DNA from: Cedecea colo
GTDB lineage: Bacteria; Pseudomonadota; Gammaproteobacteria; Enterobacterales; Enterobacteriaceae
DNA: 64,000 bases
Direction of reading: 5' to 3'
Assembly (NCBI RefSeq): GCF_011808225.1
Contig: NZ_SOYS01000002.1
Coordinates: 248,001-312,000, forward strand
The notes beneath the pieces are model-generated. The model was not told the DNA's origin. It was given only the letters and a program-made list of their open reading frames with translations, and searched no databases. Below, piece by piece: positions 17,319-26,522 of this stretch. The position numbers were made by a program, and so were the translations under genes. Each line of letters starts with the position of its first letter. Position 1 is the stretch's first letter.

Positions 17319-17406
17319 GGTGAGGTGTCCGAGTGGCTGAAGGAGCACGCCTGGAAAGTGTGTATACGGCAACGTATCGAGGGTTCGAATCCCTCCCTCA
17401 CCGCCA
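17319..17406 (+). tRNA. tRNA-Ser (anticodon GGA), copy 2
   Basis: Identical over all 88 nt to the copy at 16573-16660, with CCA encoded and anticodon GGA. Its upstream 70 bases differ from those of copy 1, so the duplication covers the tRNA and its downstream repeats but not the promoter. In E. coli the two GGA serine tRNAs, serX and serW, are at separate loci. Confidence 0.97.
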
Positions 17407-17585
17407 TATTTAAAGAAGAGCTCGCATATTCATGCGGGCTTTTTTTTCGCATATTGCACGCAGAGGGACGGTGAGAACCCTCGACAGGGTTCGACAACAG
17501 GCTTCAGCCTGTTGGACGTCATGGGCATTCATGACCATGACGCCCGTAGGGAGAGCGCAGCGAATCAATCCCTTCCTTACCGCCA
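17407..17585 (+). repeat. tRNA-Ser-derived repeat unit 4 (179 bp)
   Basis: It has a type B leading hairpin (GAGCTCGCATATTCATGCGG) and the same internal hairpins. The tRNA tail has drifted to AATCCCTTCCTTACCGCCA. Confidence 0.85.
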
Positions 17586-17763
17586 TATTTAAAGAAGAGC
17601 TCGCATATCTATGCGGGCTTTTTTTCGCATATTGCACGCAGAGGGACGGTGAGAACCCTCGACAGGGTTCGACAACAGGCTTCAGCCTGTTGGACGTCAG
17701 GGACATTCATGACCATGACGCCCGTAGGGAGAGCGCAGCGAATCAATCCCTCCCTTACCGCCA
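17586..17763 (+). repeat. tRNA-Ser-derived repeat unit 5 (178 bp)
   Basis: Type B leading hairpin, internal hairpins kept, and the tail AATCCCTCCCTTACCGCCA with one change. It is followed at 17764-17832 by a final partial unit with a type A terminator, after which ygbA ends on the other strand. Confidence 0.85.
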
Positions 17764-17832
17764 TATTTCATGGGAAAGCCTGAATGCACGTTCGGGCTTT
17801 TTTATTGCCCGAAACCCGTAGAGGGACGGCTG
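17764..17832 (+). repeat. Terminal partial repeat unit with terminator
   Basis: It starts like units 1 and 2 (type A hairpin GAAAGCCTGAATGCACGTTC then GGGCTTTTTTA) and stops after GTAGAGGGACGG. It probably ends transcription of the array. Confidence 0.7.
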
Positions 17833-17837
17833 GGAAA

Positions 17838-18182
17838 TTACTTATTCCGCTGATACTTTTCCGGCAGCGGAGGCACGGGCCGCCTGTCATCGATTAAATG
17901 CAGAATCGTCAGTATTGGATGGCGAAACAGCATCCGGTGGCCTGCCCAGCGCATGATCTGCTTCATCTCTTCTCTCCGGGCGGGCTGATAACAATGGATC
18001 GGGCAGTGTTTACAGGCGGGTTTTTCGTTCCCGAAGGCGCAGCGATCCAGCCTTTTTGACGCGTAACTGAACAGAGATTGATAGTGCTCCGGCGTTTTAT
18101 CGGCCGTCGGGTTGTTTTGCTCGTACAGGTTGAGCATTTTTTGAATGGTTTTTTTCTCTCTCTCGATTCGTTTCTCTGACAT
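17838..18182 (-). CDS. ygbA: YgbA-family nitric-oxide-stress protein
   Basis: A 114-residue basic protein with four conserved cysteines, CAFGNEKPACKHCPIHC (CX8CX2CX3C), suggesting a metal or iron-sulfur site. This is the YgbA 'nitrous oxide-stimulated promoter' family; E. coli YgbA has 117 residues and is controlled by NsrR. The biochemical role is not settled. A clear NsrR-type palindrome lies 43 bases upstream of the start, supporting NO-responsive expression. In E. coli the gene is at a different chromosomal site. Confidence 0.85.
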   Translation of the reverse strand: MSEKRIEREKKTIQKMLNLYEQNNPTADKTPEHYQSLFSYASKRLDRCAFGNEKPACKHCPIHCYQPARREEMKQIMRWAGHRMLFRHPILTILHLIDDRRPVPPLPEKYQRNK

Positions 18183-18224
18183 AGCGATACCTGAAGATTG
18201 ATCGGCCCCGGCGGCAGGTTGTTA

Positions 18225-18247
18225 AATATGCATTTATAATACACCTT
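18225..18247 (-). promoter_or_regulatory. Likely NsrR operator of ygbA
   Basis: On the minus strand this 23-bp element has half-sites AAGGTGTATTA and AAATGCATATT, close to the NsrR consensus halves AAGATGCATTT and AAATGCATCTT with one base between. Confidence 0.7.
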
Positions 18248-18312
18248 ATCATGGGGAAAAATATAAGCGTGCCTGGAGAAAACATATGGCACGGGGATTG
18301 CTGCAAAAAAGA

Positions 18313-18343
18313 AGAAAGCCTGAACGCATCTTCAGGCTTTTTA
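18313..18343 (-). terminator. Terminator of the chb operon
   Basis: The stem AAAGCCTGAA / TTCAGGCTTT with a six-base loop lies directly after chbG. There are T-rich flanks on both strands. Confidence 0.75.
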
Positions 18344-18353
18344 ATACAACGGC

Positions 18354-19115
18354 TTAAATATCGCTGAATGTGCCCAGACGATACCCACGCTCGGCAATCG
18401 CGTATTTCAGGGAGGCCGACGTCAGCACATCCAGCTCGGCGAGGCGCGGATAGTTGTATTTGCTCGCCAGAATGGTGTTATCAATAAAAGAAGGATGACA
18501 CATAACTTCAAGCGACTGCTCCTCACGCGCCATAGCGCGATCCAGCGTATCCAGGAACAGCGTTTGAGTGATGGCTTCGCCATAGAAGCCACTGTCGAAA
18601 CCCTGCGTACTCCGGGCCCCGTGCAATTCCAGTTCGCTCTTTCTTACTTCGTCATGGTCGATACGCATGGCGACGCCCTGCTCTTTGGCAAAGGCTGCAA
18701 CGAGAGGAAAAATCTGCGGGATCATATGTACGTGATGGTGACTATCAATATGGGTTGGCCGGCGGCCAAAGAACCTGATAAAGCGCGCAAACTGGCACTC
18801 CAGCTCCTGCTGGATCTCCGCAAGCGGCAGCGTTCCCGCTTCTGCCCTTTCCCAAATCCATTTACCCAGTGCGCCCTTCTCGTCTACCAGGCCCGGCATC
18901 GCAGAAAGTGGGCGCCCCAGCGTCAACACAAAGTGCATACCGACCGCCAGTTTTGGGTGCGCCGCGCTCAGGGACACCGCATGGCCGATGCCTGCCGCAT
19001 TAACCATCGCCGTGGTTGACGTCACGACGCCATTATTAAATGCCTCGATAATGCCGTAGTTCTGCGCTTTACACAGTCCAAAATCATCCGCATTTACGAT
19101 CAACAACTTATCCAT
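18354..19115 (-). CDS. chbG: Chitooligosaccharide deacetylase ChbG (YdjC family)
   Basis: A 253-residue YdjC-type carbohydrate deacetylase. The metal-binding motifs NADDFGLC (residues 7-14) and [10 protein letters not shown] (near 120) are intact. ChbG removes one acetyl group from chitobiose-6-phosphate, which is needed both for induction by ChbR and for cleavage by ChbF. It is the last gene of chbBCARFG, 52 bases after chbF, and is followed by a terminator. Confidence 0.93.
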   Translation of the reverse strand: MDKLLIVNADDFGLCKAQNYGIIEAFNNGVVTSTTAMVNAAGIGHAVSLSAAHPKLAVGMHFVLTLGRPLSAMPGLVDEKGALGKWIWERAEAGTLPLAEIQQELECQFARFIRFFGRRPTHIDSHHHVHMIPQIFPLVAAFAKEQGVAMRIDHDEVRKSELELHGARSTQGFDSGFYGEAITQTLFLDTLDRAMAREEQSLEVMCHPSFIDNTILASKYNYPRLAELDVLTSASLKYAIAERGYRLGTFSDI

Positions 19116-19167
19116 AAGCGCTTCCTTTAAATTGCCTTCCCCGCACGGGAAAGGCTCAGCTCATTGG

Positions 19168-20511
19168 CTATTTCAGCGCCGCAATCGTTTGTGCAAACTC
19201 AGGCAGCAACGCCTCGTGTGCTAACAGCATGTCACGCGCAAGTTTTTCCGCATCTTTATCGGAGTGGATGAGCGGGCTCAGGTTTAGCGCCAGCAGCACG
19301 TCATTGAGCTTACCGCTTAACGCAGCTTCGCTGGCGGCAATTTCAAAGCCTTTAATGGTATAAATCAGGCCGAGGACTTTTTCATCAAAGTGTGTGATAC
19401 GCGGCGTTGGCGTGGCGCCGTCGCTTCCAATCGTACAGGTCATTTCGATAGCCCAGTCTGTCGGGATATTATCAATGTGGCCTTTATGCGGGAAGTTGAC
19501 GTAATGCTCGGTTTGCTTGTTGTTGTAGATAGCGCTAATCACTTCACAGGCCGCGTCTGAATAATAAGCCCCGCCGCGCAGCTCAAGCTCTTTCGGCTTC
19601 ACGTTCAGCTCAGGATTTTTGTACAGATCGAAGAGCTGTTTCTCAATTTTCTGCACAACCGTCGCTCGCGCGCCACCTTTATAGAATTCGCCCATCTCGA
19701 TGGCCAGCATCTCTTTTTGCTTGAAGTAATAAAGCAGGTAGGAGCACGGAATGAGATTCAGAGAACGCAGCAGCCCCTCACTGAACGGCAGATCGAAGAT
19801 ATTCTTCACGCCGCTTGCCTTCAGCGTGCCGGCGGCAACGCCGTCAAGCAATTCAGCAAAGCGCGATTCACCATTAACCAGTACATCTTTGATGAACACC
19901 ATGTGGTTCAGGCCAAAAAGATCAATCGCCAGGTCATCCTGCGGCTGTATCTTCAGCACGTCCTGAATGAACATTTTCATCCCCACCGGAATGTTACACA
20001 CACCGATGAATTTCTTAAATTTGGTGTGGCGGAACACCGCCTCGGTTACCATGCCGGCCGGATTGGTAAAGTTAATCACCCAGGCGTGCGGGCAAATCTC
20101 TTCCACATCTTTGATGATGTCAAAAATCACCGGAATAGTGCGCAGCCCTTTGAATAGCCCGCCCGCCCCGTTGGTTTCCTGGCCTAAATAGCCGTGGCTC
20201 AGAGGAATACGCTCATCAAGTTCACGCGCTTTTAACTGACCTACTCGTAGCTGAGTAGTGACGAAATCTGCGTCCAGCAGCGCTTCGCGGCGATCGAGCG
20301 TTTTGTAGATCGCAATGGGCACCCCGGCACGCTCAACCATGCGCAGGCAGAGCTCGAAAATAATATCCTGCTTCTCTTTGCCCGCTTCCACATCGACCAG
20401 CCATAATTCAGTGATGGGCAATTCATCGTAACGTTTAATAAAGCCTTCGAGTAATTCTGGGGTATAGCTACTTCCGCCACCAATAGTCACGACTTTCAGT
20501 TTTTTGCTCAT
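19168..20511 (-). CDS. chbF: 6-phospho-beta-glucosidase / monoacetylchitobiose-6-phosphate hydrolase ChbF (GH4)
   Basis: A 447-residue GH4 enzyme using NAD and a divalent metal. It has the N-terminal dinucleotide-binding motif VVTIGGGSSYTPEL, the NFTNPAGMVTEA motif, and the GH4 Cys of VCNIPVGM that helps bind the metal. It hydrolyses the 6-phosphorylated, partly deacetylated disaccharide in the cytoplasm. It lies between chbR and chbG in the standard operon order. Length is close to the 450 residues of E. coli ChbF. Confidence 0.94.
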   Translation of the reverse strand: MSKKLKVVTIGGGSSYTPELLEGFIKRYDELPITELWLVDVEAGKEKQDIIFELCLRMVERAGVPIAIYKTLDRREALLDADFVTTQLRVGQLKARELDERIPLSHGYLGQETNGAGGLFKGLRTIPVIFDIIKDVEEICPHAWVINFTNPAGMVTEAVFRHTKFKKFIGVCNIPVGMKMFIQDVLKIQPQDDLAIDLFGLNHMVFIKDVLVNGESRFAELLDGVAAGTLKASGVKNIFDLPFSEGLLRSLNLIPCSYLLYYFKQKEMLAIEMGEFYKGGARATVVQKIEKQLFDLYKNPELNVKPKELELRGGAYYSDAACEVISAIYNNKQTEHYVNFPHKGHIDNIPTDWAIEMTCTIGSDGATPTPRITHFDEKVLGLIYTIKGFEIAASEAALSGKLNDVLLALNLSPLIHSDKDAEKLARDMLLAHEALLPEFAQTIAALK

Positions 20512-20611
20512 AGGAACTCCCGTACAATATCATTGCACTGCAAATTAAAGACAGCGATATAAATGAATGAGTGCAGATTATGAAGAAAATCCACATTGAT
20601 TCACCTACAGG

Positions 20612-21448
20612 TTAACTAATACTAAACAACTGTTTCCGGTACTGCTTCGGTGTAAATGAAGTTAGTTTCTTAAAGTTTTTAATAAACATACTCGGGCTGC
20701 TGTATCCTGATTCAAATGCAATGTCCGTAACCGAGTAATTTGTTATCTCCAGTTGTTTCCTGGCAAAGTCTATGCGTATTTCATTGATGATTTTCATCGG
20801 CGTTTTGCCATAATGGCGTTGCGTTGCGCGGGTCAGATATTCCTGCGACTTGCCGGACAGCGTTACCATATTAGACAGGGCCTTATCACCAAAGCGGGCT
20901 TTGTCGTGCATCTTTTCAACGGTTACCTTCAACCAGACCGGGATATCCGTTATTACTTCCGATTCGCGATGATGACGCAGCCGGTTAACAATATAGAACG
21001 TCACCATTTCCAGAAATTCGTTAAATTCACCGTTTCTGAAGTTAAGCGAGGCAATCACCGACTCAATATAAGCCATAAACTCATTCTTGATTTGATATAC
21101 CTGCGACGCGACAAAGCGTTGTGGTAATAAAGATAAATAGTGCTGTTCAAAAAAGGCTTTACTGATACCTACGTTTAATATTCTGGTAGCGCCAAATTCA
21201 TAAAAACTTTGGTGATGTGAACCCAGCGGAATAAAAACAAAATCTCCGCGTTCTAACAGCACTCGCTTACCATTAATATCCTGATAATATCGCCCGGTAA
21301 GTACTATGGTAAATTCGTAGTAATCATGCTGATGCAGCCCGGAGATGCTTTCTACTTTGTTGTAGATAAAAACGTGGAAATTTTGACCATCGAAGAGTTG
21401 ATTTTCGCGTGCTGTCTTAATTTCCATACTCAATACCGGTGGCTGCAT
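20612..21448 (-). CDS. chbR: AraC-family dual regulator ChbR
   Basis: A 278-residue regulator: an N-terminal cupin sensor domain ([20 protein letters not shown]) and a C-terminal AraC DNA-binding domain with two helix-turn-helix units ([20 protein letters not shown]). In E. coli it represses or, with phosphorylated deacetylated chitobiose, activates the chb promoter. It sits inside the operon between chbA and chbF as usual, with 14 bases separating it from the chbA stop. Confidence 0.94.
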   Translation of the reverse strand: MQPPVLSMEIKTARENQLFDGQNFHVFIYNKVESISGLHQHDYYEFTIVLTGRYYQDINGKRVLLERGDFVFIPLGSHHQSFYEFGATRILNVGISKAFFEQHYLSLLPQRFVASQVYQIKNEFMAYIESVIASLNFRNGEFNEFLEMVTFYIVNRLRHHRESEVITDIPVWLKVTVEKMHDKARFGDKALSNMVTLSGKSQEYLTRATQRHYGKTPMKIINEIRIDFARKQLEITNYSVTDIAFESGYSSPSMFIKNFKKLTSFTPKQYRKQLFSIS

Positions 21449-21462
21449 TATGACTCCCTACG

Positions 21463-21807
21463 TTATTTTATTTTTTCGTGTAGCTCAATGAGCTCCGTCA
21501 CGAGTTCGCGTGCAAGCATTGAGGTCATCAGGTGGTCCTGCGCGTGTACCAGCACCAGGCTGACTTTGGTTTTGCCTTCGCCCTGGTCATCTTCAATCAG
21601 CTTTGTTTGTACCAGGTGCGCTTCATTCAGCGACCGGCGCGAGTTGGCCATCAGATCGCGAGCCTGTTCAAAATCGCCTTCTTTCGCCTTTTTAAGTGCG
21701 GCATAGGCCAGGCTGCGGGCCTGACCTGAGTTTATGATCAACCCCATGACCACTTCTTCGAGATCCTGTGCTTCTTCTGTTTCAACGACGTCAACTAAAT
21801 CAAACAT
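21463..21807 (-). CDS. chbA: Chitobiose PTS IIA component ChbA
   Basis: A 114-residue lactose/chitobiose-family IIA protein, helical and trimeric in the known structure. The phosphoacceptor His is in LVLVHAQDHLMTSM. It accepts phosphate from HPr and passes it to ChbB. It lies 66 bases after chbC and 14 before chbR. Confidence 0.94.
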   Translation of the reverse strand: MFDLVDVVETEEAQDLEEVVMGLIINSGQARSLAYAALKKAKEGDFEQARDLMANSRRSLNEAHLVQTKLIEDDQGEGKTKVSLVLVHAQDHLMTSMLARELVTELIELHEKIK

Positions 21808-21873
21808 CTTTATTTCTCACCCTTAAGTTGGTCAGCGCCGGAGAGGTGGTTCTCCCTCCGGCAGTAGTCCGGA

Positions 21874-23232
21874 TTAGAATTTCAGCGCGTTGGCAATATC
21901 TTCTTCGCTTTCTTCTTCTTCAATAACGCTCTGCGCCTTATTGGAGATGGCAACGAAAGGAAGATAAATCAGCGTGGCAACGCCCAGGTTAAACAGGGCC
22001 AGCAGCAGCGCGGCAATGCTTCCGTTAGTGTTAAAGAAGGCGCCCAGGCCAGCAGGCATTGTCCACGGTGCAATGTTGGTAATCGGCGGGATAAGCCCCA
22101 GGTAGTAGGCCACAAGCGTAATCGCGGCCAGAATCGGTTGAATCAGTACAAACGGAATAAACATCACCGGATTCATAATGATTGGCAGCCCGAACAGGAT
22201 AGGTTCGTTAATCTGGAAGATGCCGGAAGGCAGGGCAAGCTTTGCCACCTGACGATGATCGGCGCGACGCGAACCAATAAAGATGGCGATGATTAAGCCA
22301 AGCGTTGCGCCGGTACCGCCGAGGAAGATATACGAGTCGAGCATCGGTTTCGCCCAGACATGGAATGTCTTACCGGCTTCAAGCGCCGCATCTACTGAAC
22401 CGTACTGGGTATAGATGGCGACGTTTTCCAGCGCCCACGGCGTCATAATGCCGCTGTCGAGCGCTGCCAGCGCCAGAGAGCCGTGCACGCCAAAGAACCA
22501 CAGCAGGGAAGTGAAGATAACGTACGCCCAGCCCACTACCGCACCCATCGACGCCAGCGGCGTGGAGATGGAGTCCATAATAATCTGGTGGAAGTTGCTG
22601 CCAAAGGAGGCCAGCGCCCAGGAAATAATCCCGAAGATGGACAGAATAATAAAGCCCGGAATTAACGCAGAGAATGAGCGCGATACCGAAGCGGGTACGC
22701 TATCGGGCAAACGAATAACCCAGTTGCGTCGAATAACGAAGGTAAACATTTCGGCAACAATAAGGCCAATAATAATACCGGAAATAATATTTGCGCCGCC
22801 TAGCCAATTAGCGCCCACGGCATAAGCTTCGCCTACGCTATAAGGCGTTACGGTCATAAAAGCAGCCACGGATAATAAACCTGCGGCTAGCGAGTCAACT
22901 TTACGTTCTTCGGCTAAGGCCATCCCTATAAAAAAGGGAGCCATCAGCGACATAATGCCCAACGTACCGTTGTACACATTGCCACCGATGGCTTTTAACC
23001 CATTAAGCGTTTCAATGGTCGAAGGGTCTAAACGAATACCTAATGAATAAAAGAAAGATCCTGCGCCAAAACTCAAAAAAACGTTATTGATAAGAACAAA
23101 CATTGCCCCCGTCAGGGTTAACGGCATTAGCTTGATAAAACCATTTTTAATTGCGTTAACGTGCGGTTGTTTTCCTATTTTGACGGCAAAAGGAAGGAGA
23201 ACCTTTTCAAGTGAATCAATGACTTTACTCAT
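21874..23232 (-). CDS. chbC: Chitobiose PTS IIC permease ChbC
   Basis: A 452-residue integral membrane permease of the lactose/cellobiose/chitobiose PTS family. The N-terminus [20 protein letters not shown] and the substrate-site segment [13 protein letters not shown] are intact, and the tail [14 protein letters not shown] matches E. coli. It imports and phosphorylates chitobiose with ChbA and ChbB. ATG 23232 ([10 protein letters not shown]) is chosen over an in-frame start two codons upstream by family length. The 83-base gap after chbB holds a likely small-RNA pairing site. Confidence 0.95.
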   Translation of the reverse strand: MSKVIDSLEKVLLPFAVKIGKQPHVNAIKNGFIKLMPLTLTGAMFVLINNVFLSFGAGSFFYSLGIRLDPSTIETLNGLKAIGGNVYNGTLGIMSLMAPFFIGMALAEERKVDSLAAGLLSVAAFMTVTPYSVGEAYAVGANWLGGANIISGIIIGLIVAEMFTFVIRRNWVIRLPDSVPASVSRSFSALIPGFIILSIFGIISWALASFGSNFHQIIMDSISTPLASMGAVVGWAYVIFTSLLWFFGVHGSLALAALDSGIMTPWALENVAIYTQYGSVDAALEAGKTFHVWAKPMLDSYIFLGGTGATLGLIIAIFIGSRRADHRQVAKLALPSGIFQINEPILFGLPIIMNPVMFIPFVLIQPILAAITLVAYYLGLIPPITNIAPWTMPAGLGAFFNTNGSIAALLLALFNLGVATLIYLPFVAISNKAQSVIEEEESEEDIANALKF

Positions 23233-23283
23233 TTGCATTTTCCTTTAACGCCGCCAGTCGGCGGCCAGGGTGTGTAAGGTCTT

Positions 23284-23293
23284 TCTTTGACGG
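23284..23293 (-). promoter_or_regulatory. Likely ChiX small-RNA pairing site in the chbB-chbC spacer
   Basis: The chb mRNA reads CCGTCAAAGA here, complementary to TCTTTGACGG of the ChiX small RNA (sequence from memory). In E. coli and Salmonella the chbBC spacer acts as a decoy for ChiX. Confidence 0.5.
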
Positions 23294-23315
23294 AAAAATA
23301 AAACAATAATTAAAA

Positions 23316-23636
23316 TTAACCGTTTGCTGCTTTTTTGATCGATGCGACAGCGGCTTTCAGGACGCCCAGTCCATCCACTTTGCCGTACAGGGCGGAATCA
23401 ATTACTTCAACCGGCTTGTTTGGTAATACCTTTTTAATTTCAGGCAACATATAGGCGATTTGTGGTCCCAGCAGAATGAGATCTGCCGCACCACCCTTTT
23501 CGCCTGCCAGGGTTTCAGGAAACGCTTCAATAATGACCGGAACTTCATATTTCGCGGCCTGTGCTTTCATTTTCGACACCAGCAGCGAAGTAGACATTCC
23601 GGCGGAACAAAATAGATAGATAACTTTCTTTTCCAT
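23316..23636 (-). CDS. chbB: Chitobiose PTS IIB component ChbB
   Basis: A 106-residue lactose/chitobiose-family IIB protein. The phosphorylated Cys10 lies in the P-loop-like [13 protein letters not shown]. It transfers phosphate from ChbA to the sugar during transport by ChbC. It is the first gene of chbBCARFG, with TAGGAA directly upstream of its ATG as ribosome binding site. Confidence 0.95.
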   Translation of the reverse strand: MEKKVIYLFCSAGMSTSLLVSKMKAQAAKYEVPVIIEAFPETLAGEKGGAADLILLGPQIAYMLPEIKKVLPNKPVEVIDSALYGKVDGLGVLKAAVASIKKAANG

Positions 23637-23698
23637 AGGAAATCCTCATATTCCAGATAAGTTGCAGATTAGACAAACGTCCTTTTTTGTCTGCTGTG

Positions 23699-23714
23699 TT
23701 GACGGGCCAATAGC
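23699..23714 (-). promoter_or_regulatory. Second ChiX-complementary stretch in the chbB leader
   Basis: The plus strand reads TTGACGGGCCAATAGC, the same 16 bases as I recall from the ChiX small RNA just before and in its terminator stem. A chb transcript starting upstream would carry the exact complement. It could be a true target site or chance; it depends on the transcription start. Confidence 0.4.
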
Positions 23715-23865
23715 CGAAAGTTTAAAAAGTACTGCTTGTCTTTGCGTGAAATGAGTATACGGCATGCGGTTAGACGGGGATAATTCTGCAGCAGCCAAAA
23801 TTGTCTCTCCTTGACCGGGCCTTATGACCACCCTCACATTTCAGGCAAATAATTCGCGCAAAGAA

Positions 23866-23893
23866 AAAAGCCCAAACCAGGTTTGGGCTTTTA
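23866..23893 (-). terminator. Terminator of phoH
   Basis: The perfect 12-bp stem AAAAGCCCAAAC / GTTTGGGCTTTT with a two-base loop gap, 20 bases after the phoH stop; the T tract on the minus strand supports termination. Confidence 0.85.
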
Positions 23894-23912
23894 AAATTAT
23901 CTACAGGCGCGA

Positions 23913-24701
23913 TCAGTCGTAAGCGTTTAACGTCCGCTGACACAGGGCCGAACGGACACAATCCTGTTTGCCAAAACGCACTACACCAATCATTTCATCT
24001 TCTTCGAAACGTGCCAGCGCATCGCTTAAGCCTGACTGTACGCCAGCAGGCAAATCACACTGCGTAATATCGCCATTCACGATCACCGTCACGTTTTCCC
24101 CAAGGCGCGTCAGGAACATTTTCATTTGCGCTGCGGTAACATTCTGCGCCTCATCAAGAATCACCACCGCATTTTCAAAGGTGCGCCCGCGCATATAGGC
24201 GAACGGCGCAATCTCTACCTTACCGATTTCGGGCCGCAGACAGTACTGCATAAAAGACGAGCCCAGCCGCCGCACCAGAATGTCATACACCGGGCGGAAA
24301 TACGGTGCGAACTTTTCCGCGATGTCGCCGGGCAAGAAGCCGAGATCTTCGTCAGCCTGCAGGACCGGGCGAGTAACAATTATCCTGTCGACGTCCTTAT
24401 GTATCAGGGCCTCAGCGGCTTTTGCCGCGCTGATATAAGTTTTGCCGCACCCCGCTTCCCCGGTGGCGAATATCAACTGCTTTCTCTCGATGGCGTTAAG
24501 ATAGTGCTCCTGAGCCTCGTTTCGCGCGGCTATTGGTGAATTGTCGCGGCAATCCCTCGCCATACCAATAGATTCTACGCCGCTCATCTGCACAAGCGTG
24601 GTGACCGATTCCTCTTCGCGTTGCCGGTGGCTCCGCGAATCTCGTCTTAGTACACGTTTTGCTTCACGACGAGCTTTGATCACTGCTTTCTGTCTTCCCA
24701 T
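23913..24701 (-). CDS. phoH: Phosphate-starvation-inducible ATPase PhoH
   Basis: A 262-residue P-loop ATPase of the PhoH family. It has Walker A GEAGCGKTYISAAKAAEAL, Walker B VVILDEAQNV and the conserved LRPEIGKVEIAPFAYMRGRTF. PhoH is an RNA-helicase-like ATPase whose physiological role is unclear. ATG 24701 (MGRQKAVIKARREAK) has AAGGTG upstream and gives the usual length. The frame stays open for 93 more codons to an ATG at 24980 that also has GGAG before it, so a 355-residue form like the long E. coli annotation is possible. I see no clear Pho box upstream. Confidence 0.93.
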   Translation of the reverse strand: MGRQKAVIKARREAKRVLRRDSRSHRQREEESVTTLVQMSGVESIGMARDCRDNSPIAARNEAQEHYLNAIERKQLIFATGEAGCGKTYISAAKAAEALIHKDVDRIIVTRPVLQADEDLGFLPGDIAEKFAPYFRPVYDILVRRLGSSFMQYCLRPEIGKVEIAPFAYMRGRTFENAVVILDEAQNVTAAQMKMFLTRLGENVTVIVNGDITQCDLPAGVQSGLSDALARFEEDEMIGVVRFGKQDCVRSALCQRTLNAYD

Positions 24702-24980
24702 GGATGGCACCTTACAGTTGGTTTCATTTCCCGCGTCACCTGTCTGGACGCGATTATGCTTACTAACGGATGAGGTTTGGCTTCCTTGTAAGCCATGAAC
24801 TGCCGGTTGAGATGATGCGCCAGTCAGGCGACAGGCGCCGCTTAGCGCATCGTTGACACGTTGTAGTGTGGTGGAATCAGGAAATGTAGCGGTGAGGATA
24901 GCGAAGCCGGAGGAAGTACCTCCGCGCCGGGATGTGCGGGTAAGATGTTTTTTCAATCGTCCAGTACAGGACCCTACCAT

Positions 24981-25233
24981 TCGCGATCTCCATTGTGATT
25001 GAACTTCACAGCCGGGAACTACCGCTCATGCTTTAAGTACATCAAAAATTATCTAAAATGCAACATTAAATTTACTTAAAATCAACATTGCCGCACTCCC
25101 GGCTGGGTCAGAACGTTATGCCATACTTATATTACATTTTTATATCAATGGGATGCATACGAGCAATACTGACGCATGATTTTCACCCGAATTGTTAGCA
25201 AATGAAAAATTAGCAGGAAAAGGAAACAGCCGT
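24981..25233. other. phoH-efeB intergenic stretch
   Basis: AT-rich sequence upstream of phoH and downstream of efeB. It must hold the phoH promoter; I see no gene, repeat or convincing terminator in it. Together with the possible leader 24702-24980 it is about 530 bases. Confidence 0.4.
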
Positions 25234-26517
25234 TCAGGCCTCGATCAGCCCCTGTCCCAGGTAATGCTGCTTATCTGGCGCACCCGGCAGCGCAAAGAAA
25301 TATCCTCCGCCCAGGGGCTTCACATACTCCTCCAGCGCTTCACCGTTAAGGCGCTTTTGCACGGCGAGAAAACCTTTCTCCAGATCGTGCTGATAGCAGA
25401 CGAACAGCAGGCCCATATCCAGCTGCCCGGATTTGGAGACGCCAAGCGAGTAGCTGTAGCCGCGGCGCACCATCAGATTTGCCTGCGTTTCTTTAGTGCG
25501 CGGGTTAGCCAGGCGTATGTGGGCATCCAGCGCAATCACGTTGCCATCGGGATCGGCGGCATAATCAGGTTCATCGTGCTCGTTTTTCATGCCCAGCGGC
25601 GCACCGCTGTGTTTCTCGCGGCCAAAAATCGTCTGCTGCTCTTTAAGCGGCGTACGATCCCAGGATTCCACGTGAAACTGGATGATGCGAATCGCCTGAT
25701 AGCTTCCACCTACGCTCCACGCGGGTTCGCCCTGCTCTTTTGTCACCCACACGACAGCATCCATCAGCCCGGCATCGCTGCTGTCCGGGTTGGCGGTGCC
25801 ATCTTTAAATCCAAGCAGGTTGATCGGCGTCTCCTTGCCGCGGCTGCGGGCAGCATGGTTCGAAATAAAGCCTTCACGCTTCCAGCGCACGCTCAGCAAA
25901 TCCGGCGTGTGCTTGATGATGTCACGCAGGGCGTGAATAACCGTATCGGCAGTGTTGGCGCAAATCTGCAATAACACATCACCATGGCACAGGCTGGCAT
26001 CAAGGGAATCGTTAGGAAAACGCTCCATCTTTTGCAGTTTTTTCGGCATCTGCGCCTGCAGGCCAAAGCGATCGTCAAACAGCGTGACGCCTGCCGACAA
26101 CGTTATCGTCAGGTTATCTGGAAAAATTTCCGCGCCAAGAATGCCGGAGTCCATCGGCGGCATACGCGGGTTCGGCGTTTCCGGCGCAGCGCCGCCGGTT
26201 GTGAGAAAATCGAAACGCGCCGTCAGCAGCCGAAACAGACGTTCAAGATCGGCTTTATCGGTCGCCAGCACATCAAAAGCTACCAGCATCATTGCTGCCT
26301 GCTGCGGGGTAAGAATACCTGCCTGATGTGGCCCGTAGAACGGCTGCTTTTCCATTCGCGCATCGGGTGGAAGCGTGCCCGGCGACGTTTCCGTTTTTGC
26401 CGCATGAGCAACCGGGCAGCCGCCAGTAACGGCAAAGGCGCCCCCGAGGGCGCCCAGCGTTTTCAGTAATTGACGACGTGCAGGTTGCTGCACGCCGGAT
26501 TTAGTTTTCTCTTGCAT
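25234..26517 (-). CDS. efeB: Deferrochelatase/dye-type peroxidase EfeB
   Basis: A 427-residue Dyp-type heme peroxidase exported folded by the Tat system: the twin-arginine signal [18 protein letters not shown] is visible near residues 12-29. The GFKDGTANP motif carries the catalytic Asp, and a heme-ligand His lies in the C-terminal half. It works in the periplasm with EfeU and EfeO in ferrous iron uptake and can release iron from heme. It lies five bases after efeO, so efeUOB is one operon. Confidence 0.95.
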   Translation of the reverse strand: MQEKTKSGVQQPARRQLLKTLGALGGAFAVTGGCPVAHAAKTETSPGTLPPDARMEKQPFYGPHQAGILTPQQAAMMLVAFDVLATDKADLERLFRLLTARFDFLTTGGAAPETPNPRMPPMDSGILGAEIFPDNLTITLSAGVTLFDDRFGLQAQMPKKLQKMERFPNDSLDASLCHGDVLLQICANTADTVIHALRDIIKHTPDLLSVRWKREGFISNHAARSRGKETPINLLGFKDGTANPDSSDAGLMDAVVWVTKEQGEPAWSVGGSYQAIRIIQFHVESWDRTPLKEQQTIFGREKHSGAPLGMKNEHDEPDYAADPDGNVIALDAHIRLANPRTKETQANLMVRRGYSYSLGVSKSGQLDMGLLFVCYQHDLEKGFLAVQKRLNGEALEEYVKPLGGGYFFALPGAPDKQHYLGQGLIEA

Positions 26518-26522
26518 CTTAC

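Noticed and set aside
17432-17821. 129-codon open frame running through the tRNA-derived repeats, and similar frames at 16702-16911 and 16908-17120
   Set aside because: They arise because the repeats lack stops in that phase; they cross terminator hairpins and tRNA tails, and the translated pieces simply repeat. No credible ribosome binding sites.
16661-17832. Tandem repeats as a CRISPR array
   Set aside because: The repeat units are about 180 bp with no unique spacers, and end in a tRNA fragment; there are no cas genes nearby.
24981-25233. Pho box upstream of phoH
   Set aside because: No recognisable CTGTCAT-type direct repeats could be seen.
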